Counted from the first letter of the stretch, positions 6,583-15,614 are shown. The stretch: 32,104 nucleotides of DNA from Ornithinibacter sp. (GCA_029266735.1 JAQSWG010000048.1:1-32104); one strand, 5' to 3'. Notes: generated by a model not told the origin, from the letters alone. A program made the numbers and translations.

Positions 6583-8250
6583 TCACCGCCCGGCTGGCAC
6601 AGCCGGGTCCAGCCATGAGTGCACGAGCGGCACCACGGACGCGCCCTCTCCACTCGCCGCCGCGACCCGCTTCATGGACCCTGCCCTGATGTCCCCGGCG
6701 GCGAAGACGCCGGGGACCGTGCTCTCCAGGCTCGCGGGAGGGAGATCGCCCGACCACCGCTCAGGTGGCACGTCGCGGCCGGTCAGCACGAAGCCCCGGC
6801 TGTCGCGGGCGACGGCCGCCGGCAACCAGTCACAGTGCGGCTCGGCGCCCAGCAGCAGGAACAGTCCGCGGCACTCCCGCTCCTCCGTGTGGCCGGTCCT
6901 GGTGTCCCGCACCCGGACCCACTCGAGTCGACCGTCACCACCGGCGTCGACCACCTCCGCACACGGCAGCACGGTGATCCGGGGGTTGTACGCGATCTCC
7001 TCCACGAGGTACGAGGACATGGTGGTCTCGAGCCCGTCACGCCGGACGAGGATCGTGACGGAGCGCGCGAAGCGCGCCAGGTGGATGGCGGACTGCCCGG
7101 CGGAGTTGCCGCCTCCCACGACGACGACGTCGGCGTCCTCCAGCTCCCGGGCGGCGGTCATCGCGCTGCCGTAGAACACGCCGAGGCCGACGAGCGCCTC
7201 GACACCGGGCACCCGCAGGCGGCGGTAGGTGACGCCTGTCGCGATGACGACGGCACGGGCGCGGATGTCGCCGCCGTCCGTGCGCAACAGGTGCGGCTCG
7301 CCCACCGCGCCAGGCTCCAGGCCGGTCACGGACCAGCCCGTGAAGAACCGGGTCCCGAAGCGGATCGCCTGGTTGCGCGCCCGTTGGGCGAGCCTCATCC
7401 CGGACACGCCACGTGGAAAGCCGAGGTAGTTGCGGATCATCGACGAGGTGCCCGCCTGGCCGCCGACGGCCTCGGCCTCGAGGACGACGGCCGAGAGCCC
7501 CTCCGAGGACGCGTACACCGCCGCTGCCAGCCCGGCGGGCCCGGCCCCGACGACGGCGACGTCGACGACGGTGTCGACGTCGATGTCCGTCGGGCTGCCG
7601 TAGACCCGCACGGCGACGTCACGGACGGACCGCGGCGAGAAGACCACGGTGTCCATCGCGCGAACCAGGGGGTATGCCGGGTCGTTCCCGGCAGCAGCCA
7701 GCACCTCCTGACCCTCCGGCGTCTCCGGGGTGTAGGTCCGGTTCGGCAGCCCCATCCGGTCGAGGAAGTCCCTGATCGCGAGCGTGAGCGCGTCCGGCGT
7801 GGGCGTGACGATGCGCACCGACTCCACCTCCGGGGCGGCCACGGTCGAGCCCCAGTCGGAGAGCAGCTCGCAGATCGCCGTGTGGAACTCCTCGTCGCGC
7901 ACCCCCCGCGGCATGAGCAGGTACGCGTCGTACTTGCCCTTCGCCAGCCCGGACCGCAGCTCCGGGGCGTCGGTGAGGAACCTGGAGTAGTGGGCGGCGA
8001 CGAGCCGCCGGGCCGTCGGCACGACGGCGCGCCAGCGCGCGAAGGCCTCGAGCACGTGTCCGTCGGGAAGCTGCGACTCGGCGACGAAGAGGGCCACCTG
8101 CCGACCTTCGGCGACGACCTGTCGGGCGGCAGCCTCGCCCTCGGCCACCGAGGAGGTCCGGAGCACGTCGTAGTCGCGGACGTAGCGACCGAACTCGTCG
8201 GCCAGCACCGCACCGTGGTCGGGAGCGACGAGGATGATCGCGGGGTTCAC
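6583..8250 (-). CDS. Fused receiver-like / thioredoxin-reductase-like flavoprotein
   Basis: A 555-residue protein with two parts. Residues ~1-135 look like a response-regulator receiver (AIILVAPDHGAVLADEFGR; LFVAESQLPDG; YLLMPRG), but the phospho-acceptor Asp position is Glu58 and the conserved Lys before Pro is Met, so it is probably not phosphorylated. Residues ~225-555 form a thioredoxin-reductase fold with the FAD loop VVGAGPAG (234-240), GGQAGTSSMIRNYLGFP, the NAD(P)H loop VVGGGNSAGQ (377-386) and the C-terminal FAD motif FAAGDIR. The usual redox CxxC is missing: VFYGSAMTAA (358-367) stands where it should be. The protein may therefore reduce a partner other than thioredoxin; the substrate is unknown. 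The GTG at 8250 is chosen because TAGGAT ends 7 nt upstream (leaderless); GTG 8256 is an alternative. Confidence 0.88.
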   Translation of the reverse strand: MNPAIILVAPDHGAVLADEFGRYVRDYDVLRTSSVAEGEAAARQVVAEGRQVALFVAESQLPDGHVLEAFARWRAVVPTARRLVAAHYSRFLTDAPELRSGLAKGKYDAYLLMPRGVRDEEFHTAICELLSDWGSTVAAPEVESVRIVTPTPDALTLAIRDFLDRMGLPNRTYTPETPEGQEVLAAAGNDPAYPLVRAMDTVVFSPRSVRDVAVRVYGSPTDIDVDTVVDVAVVGAGPAGLAAAVYASSEGLSAVVLEAEAVGGQAGTSSMIRNYLGFPRGVSGMRLAQRARNQAIRFGTRFFTGWSVTGLEPGAVGEPHLLRTDGGDIRARAVVIATGVTYRRLRVPGVEALVGLGVFYGSAMTAARELEDADVVVVGGGNSAGQSAIHLARFARSVTILVRRDGLETTMSSYLVEEIAYNPRITVLPCAEVVDAGGDGRLEWVRVRDTRTGHTEERECRGLFLLLGAEPHCDWLPAAVARDSRGFVLTGRDVPPERWSGDLPPASLESTVPGVFAAGDIRAGSMKRVAAASGEGASVVPLVHSWLDPAVPAGR

Positions 8251-8257
8251 GATCACG

Positions 8258-8263
8258 ATCCTA
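8258..8263 (-). promoter_or_regulatory. -10 element of leaderless promoter for the flavoprotein
   Basis: TAGGAT on the minus strand ends 7 nt before the GTG at 8250. The spacing suits a transcript beginning at the start codon and supports this GTG over the one at 8256. Confidence 0.6.
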
Positions 8264-8325
8264 GGAGCCGCCACAACCGCCGGCCGGGGACGGGGTGGCC
8301 CTCCGGCTCTGGAAGAATCCGGCCC

Positions 8326-8931
8326 ATGGCCATCCGTCCCGTCGTCATCGCCGGCGAACCCGTCCTCCACGAGCGGGCGCGCGCCGTCGAGGTCATCGAC
8401 GACGAGGTCCGCGAGCTCGTCCGCGACATGTTCGAGACGATGGACGCGGCTCGGGGCGTGGGCCTCGCCGCGCCCCAGGTGGGTGTGGGCCTGCGGATCT
8501 TCACCTGGCAGCTCGCGAACGAGGACCGCATCCCTCCGCGCGGGGTCGTCGTCAACCCGTATCTCACGTCGTCCAAGCCCGTCGTGGGCGACCCTGACCC
8601 TCACGACGAGGTCGAGGGCTGCCTCTCCGTGCCCGGCGAGTCCTTTCCGCTCCGCCGGGGGGAACAGGCGACCCTCACCGGGACCGACCTCGCCGGCGAG
8701 GAGATCCGGTACGAGGCGACCGGGTGGTTCGCCCGGATGCTCCAGCACGAGTACGACCACCTCAACGGGTTCCTCTACGTCGACCGGCTCTCGGGCAAGT
8801 GGGCGCGCAAGGCCCGCAAGACGGTCAAGGGCAACGGGTGGGGCGTTCCCGGTCAGAGCTGGATGCCGGGCGTCGACCGGGACCCCTTCGGCCACGACGA
8901 CGACACCCCCGAGGAGGAGCGTGCCGACTGA
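8326..8931 (+). CDS. def: Peptide deformylase
   Basis: A 201-residue metalloenzyme that removes the formyl group from the initiator methionine of new proteins. All three family motifs are intact: GVGLAAPQ (44-51), EGCLS (97-101, with metal ligand Cys99) and the HEYDH helix (141-145) giving two His ligands and the catalytic Glu. The C-terminus is longer than the E. coli enzyme, with a basic stretch (KWARKARKTVKG) and an acidic end (DDDTPEEERAD), as in other actinobacterial deformylases. The ATG at 8326 follows a weak upstream region without a clear Shine-Dalgarno. The 3' end overlaps the miaA start by 11 bp, so the two are translationally coupled. Confidence 0.95.
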   Translation: MAIRPVVIAGEPVLHERARAVEVIDDEVRELVRDMFETMDAARGVGLAAPQVGVGLRIFTWQLANEDRIPPRGVVVNPYLTSSKPVVGDPDPHDEVEGCLSVPGESFPLRRGEQATLTGTDLAGEEIRYEATGWFARMLQHEYDHLNGFLYVDRLSGKWARKARKTVKGNGWGVPGQSWMPGVDRDPFGHDDDTPEEERAD

Positions 8932-9862
8932 CGACGGCCCCCTCGTCGTCGCGGTCGTCGGACCGACCGCCACCGGGAAGTCGGACCTCGGTCTGCGCCT
9001 GGCGGAGGAGCTCGGCGGAGAGGTCATCGGCGCCGACGCCAGCCAGCTCTACAGGGGCATGGACATCGGTACCGCCAAGCTGGCCGTCCCCGATCGGCGC
9101 GGCATCCCGCACCACCAGGTCGACGTCCTGGAGGTGACCGAGGAGGCGAGCGTCGCGGCCTACCAGCGGCACGCCCGCGCGGATCTCGAGGCGGTGCGGG
9201 CGCGAGGGAGGACCCCGGTCGTCGTCGGCGGCTCGGGGCTCTACGTCCGCGCGCTCATCGACCGCCTCGACATCCCCCCGACGGACCCCCACGTCAGACG
9301 CCGTCTCGAGGATCGAGCGGCCGAAGTGGGGACCGCAGCCATGCACGCCGACCTGGCCCGGGCAGACCGCGCTGCTGCCGCGGCCATCGGACCGAAGAAC
9401 CGGCGGCGCGTCGTGCGCGCGCTCGAGGTCATCGAGCTGACCGGGCGCCCGTTCTCGGCGACCATGCCCCGCCGGGAGTTCGCTCGCCCCACGGTCGTCG
9501 TCGGACTGCTCCCGTCACGCGACGTGCTCGACCGGCGCATCGAGGACCGGGTGCGCAGGATGTGGGCAGAAGGGCTCCTCGGTGAGGTCAGGGCACTGGA
9601 GGCACGCGGCATCCGGCGCGGGCGCACGGCGAGCACCGCCATCGGCTATGCGCAGGCGCTCGCCCGGCTCGACGGCCTCCTCGACGACGAGGAGGCCCAG
9701 GAGCAGACCATCGCTGCGACCCGCCGCCTCGCCCGCCGCCAGGCGTCGTGGTTCCGGCCTGACCGACGGATCCGGTGGGTCGACCCCACCGACGCCGCCG
9801 CCCTCGCGGCCACCGTGGCAGAGGTGCGTGTCGCCGTGCGGAACAATGGCCCGCATGGCTGA
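8921..9862 (+). CDS. miaA: tRNA dimethylallyltransferase MiaA
   Basis: A 313-residue enzyme that transfers a dimethylallyl group to N6 of A37 in tRNAs reading UNN codons; MiaB then methylthiolates the product. Motifs: P-loop GPTATGKS (14-21), the catalytic Asp region ADASQLYRGMDIGTAK (Asp39), GGSGLYVRAL (103-112) and the tRNA-binding QEQTIAATRRLARRQASWFR near the C-terminus. The start is the GTG at 8921, inside the end of def, preceded by GAGGAGGAG, an excellent ribosome site encoded within the last codons of def. The frame is open far upstream, but only this start matches the family N-terminus. The 3' end overlaps dapF by 8 bp. Confidence 0.96.
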   Translation: MPTDDGPLVVAVVGPTATGKSDLGLRLAEELGGEVIGADASQLYRGMDIGTAKLAVPDRRGIPHHQVDVLEVTEEASVAAYQRHARADLEAVRARGRTPVVVGGSGLYVRALIDRLDIPPTDPHVRRRLEDRAAEVGTAAMHADLARADRAAAAAIGPKNRRRVVRALEVIELTGRPFSATMPRREFARPTVVVGLLPSRDVLDRRIEDRVRRMWAEGLLGEVRALEARGIRRGRTASTAIGYAQALARLDGLLDDEEAQEQTIAATRRLARRQASWFRPDRRIRWVDPTDAAALAATVAEVRVAVRNNGPHG

Positions 9863-10745
9863 GCGGCTCTCCTTCACCAAGGGGCACGGCACCGAGAACG
9901 ACTTCGTGCTCGTGCCCGACCTCGACGGCACGCTCGGCCTGTCCTCCTCCCTCGCCGTGGCGCTCGCCGACCGCCGCACCGGCGTCGGTGGTGACGGGGT
10001 GATCCGGGTCGTCCCGACCGAGCTGGTCGAGGACGCAGAGGTCCGCGCCCAGGCCCGCGGGGCGACCTGGTTCATGGACTACCGGAACGCCGACGGCAGC
10101 GTCTCGGAGATGTGTGGCAACGGCACCCGCGTCTTCGCTGCCTTCCTCCGGCGAGAGGGCCTCGAGACGGCCGACGAGTTCTCCATCGCCACCCGGGCTG
10201 GCGTCAAGCACGTCCGCCGCGACGGCGAAGGCTTCGCCGTCGACCTGGGTCCGTGGCGCCTCGGCGACGCCGAGAGCGCCGAGCGAGACGGCTTCGACGC
10301 GCTGGTCCATCTCGACGGTGGGGACCCCTACTCAGCACTCACCGTGGACCTGGGAAACCCGCACACCGTCGTCGCGCTTCCCGAGCAGGTCGAGCTCGAC
10401 ACGATCGACCTCACCGCCGCACCAGCCGTGCGGCCGGACCCCCCGCAGGGCACGAACGTGGAGCTCGTCCGGCCGATGGGGCCGGGTCACGTCGCCCTGC
10501 GGGTGCACGAGCGCGGTGTGGGTGAGACCCGCTCGTGCGGCTCCGGCGCGTGCGCCGCCGCCATCGCCACGAGCTTCTGGGCGGGCTCGCTGGACACCGG
10601 CGCGACCTGGCTCGTCGACGTGCCGGGGGGCCGGCTCACCGTCCGGCTCCTGCCGGAGCACGGTGTCGAGCTGGCCGGTCCCGCGGTGCTCGTCGCCGAC
10701 GGCGTCCTCGACCCGGCGGCCCTTCGGGAGCCGGCGCGGGCCTGA
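9855..10745 (+). CDS. dapF: Diaminopimelate epimerase
   Basis: A 296-residue cofactor-independent racemase converting LL- to meso-diaminopimelate, the last step before lysine and the source of the peptidoglycan cross-linking residue in many actinobacteria. The family N-terminus is clear (LSFTKGHGTENDFVLVPD). Both catalytic cysteines are present in their motifs: Cys87 in EMCGNGTRVF and Cys228 in RSCGSGACAAA. The protein starts at ATG 9855 or, three codons earlier, ATG 9846; both overlap the end of miaA, and neither has a strong ribosome site, so coupled translation is likely. def, miaA and dapF form a tight co-directional run. Confidence 0.96.
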   Translation: MAERLSFTKGHGTENDFVLVPDLDGTLGLSSSLAVALADRRTGVGGDGVIRVVPTELVEDAEVRAQARGATWFMDYRNADGSVSEMCGNGTRVFAAFLRREGLETADEFSIATRAGVKHVRRDGEGFAVDLGPWRLGDAESAERDGFDALVHLDGGDPYSALTVDLGNPHTVVALPEQVELDTIDLTAAPAVRPDPPQGTNVELVRPMGPGHVALRVHERGVGETRSCGSGACAAAIATSFWAGSLDTGATWLVDVPGGRLTVRLLPEHGVELAGPAVLVADGVLDPAALREPARA

Positions 10746-10759
10746 CGTCCCGGGCGGGG

Positions 10760-11365
10760 TCAGCTGGCCTTGACCTCGAGGACCCGGAACCCCTTGGTCG
10801 ACGCGCGGCGGGTGCACGGCATCCCGAGCTCCCGGGTGATCCAGCCCTGGAGGCTGTCCGACCCGAGGTTGCGCTGGACGACGAGGTGGGCGGCCCCGCC
10901 CGGGGCCAGGCGAGGCAGCCAGGTGCGCAGGAGCTCGTGGAGCGCCGCCTTGCCGACCCTGATCGGCGGGTTCGACCAGATGACGTCGAAGCGCACGGCA
11001 TCCGGGATGCCGTCCGGCGGGCTCGCGTGGACCCCGTTCAGCCCCAGCGCGGCCGCGTTGCGGCGGACGAGGTCGAGGGCACGCTTGTTCACGTCGACGG
11101 CGTGGACCGTGGCGCGCGGAGAGAGCAGCGCGAGGCTGAGCGCCACGGGGCCCCAGCCGCACCCCAGGTCGAGGAAGGTGCCCTCGCGCGGCGGCGCGGG
11201 CGCCTCGGCGAGCAGGACGGCGGTTCCCTTGTCGAGTCCGCCGGGCGAGAAGACCCCCGGCGCCACCTCGACCTCGACGTCGTGACCGACGAGGTGGACC
11301 CGCAGCCGTCGGCGCTGGTCGGCGCTGACCGGCGCGGCGCTGAAGTAGTGGTCGTGCTCGCCCAT
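10760..11365 (-). CDS. Class I SAM-dependent methyltransferase (RsmC/RlmG type)
   Basis: A 201-residue protein resembling the catalytic domain of 16S/23S rRNA guanine-N2 methyltransferases (RsmC/RlmG group). It has PGVFSPGGLDKGTAVLLAEA, the SAM-binding motif FLDLGCGWGPVALSLAL (DLGCGWG at 66-72), the acidic ribose-binding VHAVDVNKRAL, and the active-site tetrapeptide NPP in WSNPPIR (132-134), which marks methylation of an exocyclic amino group. It lacks the N-terminal half of the E. coli enzymes, as actinobacterial versions commonly do. The ATG at 11365 has a -10-like TAGCGT 8 nt upstream, suggesting a nearly leaderless message. It faces dapF across 14 bp and is divergent from hflX. The exact target base is not known. 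Confidence 0.85.
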   Translation of the reverse strand: MGEHDHYFSAAPVSADQRRRLRVHLVGHDVEVEVAPGVFSPGGLDKGTAVLLAEAPAPPREGTFLDLGCGWGPVALSLALLSPRATVHAVDVNKRALDLVRRNAAALGLNGVHASPPDGIPDAVRFDVIWSNPPIRVGKAALHELLRTWLPRLAPGGAAHLVVQRNLGSDSLQGWITRELGMPCTRRASTKGFRVLEVKAS

Positions 11366-11373
11366 CGGGGCAC

Positions 11374-11379
11374 ACGCTA
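11374..11379 (-). promoter_or_regulatory. -10 element for the methyltransferase gene
   Basis: TAGCGT on the minus strand ends 8 nt before the ATG at 11365. The same hexamer precedes the NUDIX gene at 30444-30449. Confidence 0.5.
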
Positions 11380-11440
11380 GCGCCGAGCCGGAAGAAAGAG
11401 TTGGCCCGCCGGCGTTGCCCGATGAGAACCTAGGGGGACC

Positions 11441-12919
11441 ATGACTGCACGCGACTTCCTGTCCGGGCGGGCCGAAGCGCTCGCCGAAGAGACCTTCGAC
11501 GACTCGGGCTTCGTCGTCCCGCCCGCCGCGACGGACCCCGACGAGCAGCCCACCCACGACGGTGAGCAGCTCGACCGGGAGGAGCGAGCGGCGCTGCGTC
11601 GCATCTCCGGTCTCTCCACCGAGCTCCAGGACGTCACCGAGGTCGAGTACCGCCAGCTGCGTCTCGAACGCGTCGTCCTGGCGGCCGTGTGGTCGGAGGG
11701 CACGGCCGAGGACGCCGAGAACTCCCTGCGCGAGCTCGCCGCCCTGGCCGAGACCGCGGGCTCCGAGGTGCTCGCAGGCGTCGTCCAGCGGCGTGCCAAC
11801 CCGGACCCGGCGACCTACCTCGGCAAGGGCAAGGCGGTCGAGCTGCGCGACATCGTCATCGACGAGGGGGCCGACACCGTCGTCTGCGACACCGAGCTGG
11901 CCCCCAGCCAGCGACGGGCCCTCGAGGACGTCGTCCAGGTGAAGGTGATCGACCGCACCGCCCTCATCCTCGACATCTTCGCCCAGCACGCGAAGTCCCG
12001 GGAGGGCAAGGCGCAGGTCGAGCTGGCCCAGCTCCAGTACCTCCTCCCGCGCCTGCGCGGCTGGGGTGAGTCGATGTCCCGGCAGGCCGGTGGGCAGGCC
12101 GCTGGCGGTCAGGGCATGGGCTCACGCGGACCGGGTGAGACCAAGATCGAGCTGGACCGCCGCCGCATCAACAGCCGGATCGCCAAGCTGCGTGCCCTCC
12201 TCAAGGAGATGAAGACGGTCCGTGACACCAAGAGGGGCAGCCGCCGCGCCAACGCGGTGCCCAGCGTCGCGATCGCCGGCTACACGAATGCCGGCAAGTC
12301 CTCCATCCTCAACCGGCTCACGGGTGCCGGAGTCCTCGTCGAGAACCAGCTCTTCGCCACCTTGGACCCCACGGTCCGGCGCGCCGAGACCCCTGACGGT
12401 CGGACGTACACCCTCACCGACACCGTCGGCTTCGTGCGTCAGCTGCCACACCAGCTCGTGGAGGCCTTCCGGTCGACGCTCGAGGAGGTGGCCGAAGCCG
12501 ACCTCGTGCTGCACGTGGTCGACGGCTCGCACCCGGATCCCGAGGGCCAGATCTCGGCGGTGCGCGCGGTCCTCTCCGACGTGGGGGCGACCGACATTCG
12601 GGAGGTCATCGTCATCAACAAGGCCGACCTCGCCGATCCCGAGGTCGTCGACCGGCTGCGGCGCAGCGAGAGGCACTCGGTCGTCGTCTCCGCACGGACC
12701 GGCGCGGGGCTCGACGAGCTGCAGGCCCTCATCGCCGCCGAGCTGCCCCAGCCGGACGTCGACGTCGAGGTGCTCGTCCCCTACGACCGGGGAGACCTCG
12801 TCAGCCGCATCCATGAGAGCGGAGAGGTGCTCGCGAGCGAGCACCTGTCCGACGGGACGCGGCTCACGGCCCGGGTGCGGCCCGACCTCGCCGGTGACCT
12901 CACGGTGTACGCCGTCTGA
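11441..12919 (+). CDS. hflX: Ribosome-associated GTPase HflX
   Basis: A 492-residue GTPase that splits or rescues stalled 70S ribosomes under stress. The N-terminal ~60 residues are acidic and variable; the HflX domain follows (NPDPATYLGKGKAVEL), then a Gly-rich loop and the conserved GSRGPGETKIELDRR (228-242) with a helical hairpin. The G domain shows G1 GYTNAGKS (280-287), G3 DTVGF (327-331) and G4 NKAD (393-396); a C-terminal domain begins after residue ~435. The ATG at 11441 follows AGGGGGA (11432-11438), a good Shine-Dalgarno, so this gene has a normal leader, unlike many neighbours. In actinobacteria hflX commonly follows dapF, as here with one gene between. Confidence 0.96.
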   Translation: MTARDFLSGRAEALAEETFDDSGFVVPPAATDPDEQPTHDGEQLDREERAALRRISGLSTELQDVTEVEYRQLRLERVVLAAVWSEGTAEDAENSLRELAALAETAGSEVLAGVVQRRANPDPATYLGKGKAVELRDIVIDEGADTVVCDTELAPSQRRALEDVVQVKVIDRTALILDIFAQHAKSREGKAQVELAQLQYLLPRLRGWGESMSRQAGGQAAGGQGMGSRGPGETKIELDRRRINSRIAKLRALLKEMKTVRDTKRGSRRANAVPSVAIAGYTNAGKSSILNRLTGAGVLVENQLFATLDPTVRRAETPDGRTYTLTDTVGFVRQLPHQLVEAFRSTLEEVAEADLVLHVVDGSHPDPEGQISAVRAVLSDVGATDIREVIVINKADLADPEVVDRLRRSERHSVVVSARTGAGLDELQALIAAELPQPDVDVEVLVPYDRGDLVSRIHESGEVLASEHLSDGTRLTARVRPDLAGDLTVYAV

Positions 12920-12963
12920 CCGTTCGGCTGCACGGCAAGCCCTGTCGAGGGCCCGCCGCCCGG

Positions 12964-12969
12964 TACGGT
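12964..12969 (+). promoter_or_regulatory. -10 element of leaderless promoter for the double GNAT gene
   Basis: TACGGT ends 7 nt before the GTG at 12977; no Shine-Dalgarno is present in between. Confidence 0.55.
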
Positions 12970-12976
12970 CACGGTC

Positions 12977-14038
12977 GTGCCGGTGCCGTTAGAGATCACG
13001 ACGAACCGCCTCACCCTCCGGCCCCCGACCGAGGGCGACAGGTCGCTGTGGCTGCGCCTGCACCGGGACCCGGCCCTCTACGAGCACGCGCCCTGGGCGA
13101 TGCCGGCCACCGACGCCGATGCGACCAGGCTTTTCGAGGAGTCCCGGTCCCGCTGGAGCAGTGTGGGCTTCGACTACGGCGTCGTCGAGGAGACCGGCAC
13201 CCGGAGCGGGGTCGGGGTCGGGGGGCTGAGCCGCCGGGCTCCCGACGCCGGGGCGGAGGAGCTCACCCTCTCCTACCGGCTGGCACCGAGGGTCCAGGGT
13301 CGCGGCCTCGCCACGGAGGCGGCGCGGGCCTGGACCGCGCACGCCATCGAGTGGCTGCCGGCGCTCCCCGTGATGCTGCGGTCCCGCCCGGCCAACGAGC
13401 CGTCGGTGCGGGTGGCCCTCCGGGCCGGTCTCGAGCCCGTCGGGACCGTGGCGGAAGGTCCGGACGGAGGACTCTCGACCGTGCTGCAGGCACCGCGGGT
13501 GGAGTCACCGGACTCGCTCGACGAGGCGACGCGCGAGTCCTTGCTCGACCTCTGGTGCGCCGTCAACGATGCCGGTGGCGCCGTCGGCTTCCTCCCACGC
13601 ACGCCGCGTCATCAGGTCGCCGGGGCGCTCGCGACCCATGAGGAGGAGATGGAGGACGGCCTGACGACGCCCGTCCTGCTGCGGGGTGCCCGGGAGCGCG
13701 TGGTGGCCGCCGGCTTCTGGGTCGCGGACCGCAACCCCCTGTTGAGTCACAGTAGAACGGCGTTCCGGATCATGACCGACCCCCGGATGAGGGGCCGCAA
13801 CCTCGGCCGGCTGCTCCTTGCGGCGATGCACCGGGTCGCGCGGAAGCAGCGAGTCGAGGTCGGCCTCGTCGACGTGCGGAGCGGACTGGGGACGACCCGC
13901 TTCTACGAGCGCTGCGGCTACGTCGAGGTCGGCCGGCTGCCCGGCGTGATCCGGGTGGCACCCGGAGACGACCGGGACTGCGTCGTCATGGCGCGACGCC
14001 TCGACGACCGCCCCCTGGTCGCCGACGGCCGGGCCTGA
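12977..14038 (+). CDS. Double-domain GNAT N-acetyltransferase
   Basis: A 353-residue protein with two tandem GNAT domains. The N-terminal half (about 5-170) is RimJ/RimL-like: LTLRPPTEGDRSLWLRLHRDPALY, then LSYRLAPRVQGRGLATEAARAW, the acetyl-CoA pyrophosphate loop, and NEPSVRVALRAGLEPVG. The C-terminal half (about 175-340) shows FRIMTDPRMRGRNLGRLLLAAMHRVA with a second acetyl-CoA loop, and TTRFYERCGYVEVGRL. Such double GNATs often keep one active and one structural domain; here both loops look plausible. The acceptor is unknown; small amines, antibiotics or peptide N-termini are all possible. The GTG at 12977 is supported by the leaderless -10 upstream. It converges on fhs with 11 bp between the stops. 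Confidence 0.85.
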   Translation: MPVPLEITTNRLTLRPPTEGDRSLWLRLHRDPALYEHAPWAMPATDADATRLFEESRSRWSSVGFDYGVVEETGTRSGVGVGGLSRRAPDAGAEELTLSYRLAPRVQGRGLATEAARAWTAHAIEWLPALPVMLRSRPANEPSVRVALRAGLEPVGTVAEGPDGGLSTVLQAPRVESPDSLDEATRESLLDLWCAVNDAGGAVGFLPRTPRHQVAGALATHEEEMEDGLTTPVLLRGARERVVAAGFWVADRNPLLSHSRTAFRIMTDPRMRGRNLGRLLLAAMHRVARKQRVEVGLVDVRSGLGTTRFYERCGYVEVGRLPGVIRVAPGDDRDCVVMARRLDDRPLVADGRA

Positions 14039-14049
14039 CCACCCGCCCC

Positions 14050-15602
14050 TCAGCTGAGGCCGGTGACCCGGCCGTCATCGTCGATGTCGATGAGGTGGGC
14101 GGCCGGTTCCCGAGGCAGGCCGGGCATCGTCATGACGTCACCGGTGAGCAGCACGACGAAGCCGGCGCCTGCGGCGAGCCGCACGTCGCGCACGGTCACC
14201 GTGTGCCCGGAGGGGGCCCCACGCTGCGAAGGGTCGGTCGAGAAGGACGCCTGGGTCTTGGCGACGCAGATGGGCAGGTGTCCGAACCCTTCCGCCTCGA
14301 CCTGCTCCAGCCGGCGCCGCGCCCGCGGCTCGAACACCACGCCGGCCGCGCCGTAGATCCGGGTCGCGACCGCCTCGGACTTCTTCTCCAGCGAGAGGTG
14401 GTCGTCGTAGACGAACCGCACGTCGCTGCGACCCTCGCGCACGGCATGGACGACGCCCCGGGCGAGTGCCTCGGCTCCCGCGCCGCCGTCCCGCACGTGG
14501 GTCGCGGGGAAGGCACGCACCCCGGCCTCCGCGCACAGCCGCACGACGAGGTCCACCTCACCGTCCGTGTCGGTCGGGAAGCGGTTGAGGGCGACCACAG
14601 CGGCCAGGCCGTAGACGTCGCGAACGATCGTGAGGTGACGACGCAGGTTGGCCATCCCGGCCTCCACCGCTGTCAGGTCCTCGCGCCGGGCGTCGGCCAA
14701 AGCGACGCCCCCGTGGTACTTCAAGGCCCGCACGCTGACGACGACGACGGCGACATCGGGCCGTAGCCCGGTGGCCCGGCACTTGATGTCGATGAACTTC
14801 TCGGCACCGAGGTCGGCGCCGAACCCGGCCTCGGGGCCAGCGCTCCCTGTGCGTGCAGGTCCCGGGCGGTGACCGGTCGCTTGTCGCGGGTGTGGGCGAC
14901 GACGATGTCACCCAGGCGGCGGCGGAGGTCCGGGAGCGTGGTGGCGAGGCAGAGGACCGCCATGACCTCGGAGGCCACGACGATGTCGAACCCGTCCTCC
15001 CTCGGGACGCCGTTCGCCACGCCACCGAGGCCGACGACGATGTCGCGCAGGGCACGGTCGTTGAGGTCGACCACTCGCTTCCAGGTCACCGTGCGAGGGT
15101 CGATGTCGAGCGCGTTCCCGTGGTGGAGGTGGTTGTCGAGGAGGGCGGCGAGCAGGTTGTTGGCGGCTGCCACGGCAGCGAAGTCGCCCGTGAAGGCGAG
15201 GTTGATGTCGACCATGGGCACGACCTGGGCGAAGCCGCCGCCCGCGGCTCCCCCCTTGGTGCCGAAGACCGGACCCATCGACGGCTCGCGCAGGGCGACG
15301 ATGCTCTCCTCGCCGATCCGGCGCAACGCGTCGGCCAGACCGACCGACGTCGTCGTCTTCCCCTCCCCGGCCGGCGTCGGCGACATGCCCGTCACGAGGA
15401 CGAGGTGCCCGTCCGGCCGGTCCTCGAGTCCCGCGAGCCAGCGGAGCGAGATCTTCGCCTTGGTGTGGCCATAGGGGACGAGCGCGTCGGCGGGGATGCC
15501 CAAGGTCTCTCGCGCGAGGTCGACGACCGGGGTGATGTCGGCGCGCTCGGCGATCTCGATGTCGGACGGGAAGGGGGTGGGTGCCTCGACGTCGATGCTC
15601 AC
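14050..15602 (-). pseudogene. fhs: Formate-tetrahydrofolate ligase, internal deletion and frameshift
   Basis: Formate-tetrahydrofolate ligase makes 10-formyl-THF from formate, THF and ATP. The N-terminal piece starts at GTG 15602 and is normal: [31 protein letters not shown], the ATP loop [26 protein letters not shown], and [21 protein letters not shown]. At about 14840 the frame changes and the match resumes directly at [19 protein letters not shown], continuing to the normal C-terminus TGDVMTMPGLPREPAAHLID. Compared with the Moorella enzyme as I recall it, about 50-54 residues between these points are missing, including the conserved VHGGPFANIAHGCNSV segment. Together with the frame change this should abolish activity. 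Total span is 1553 bp against about 1.7 kb for an intact gene. The promoter-like CACGAT before the start is intact, so the damage may be recent, or an assembly fault. Confidence 0.82.
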
Positions 15603-15608
15603 GAGGCC

Positions 15609-15614
15609 ATCGTG
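15609..15614 (-). promoter_or_regulatory. -10 element of leaderless promoter for fhs
   Basis: CACGAT on the minus strand ends 6 nt before the GTG at 15602. The first base departs from TANNNT, as in several other examples in this window. Confidence 0.4.
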
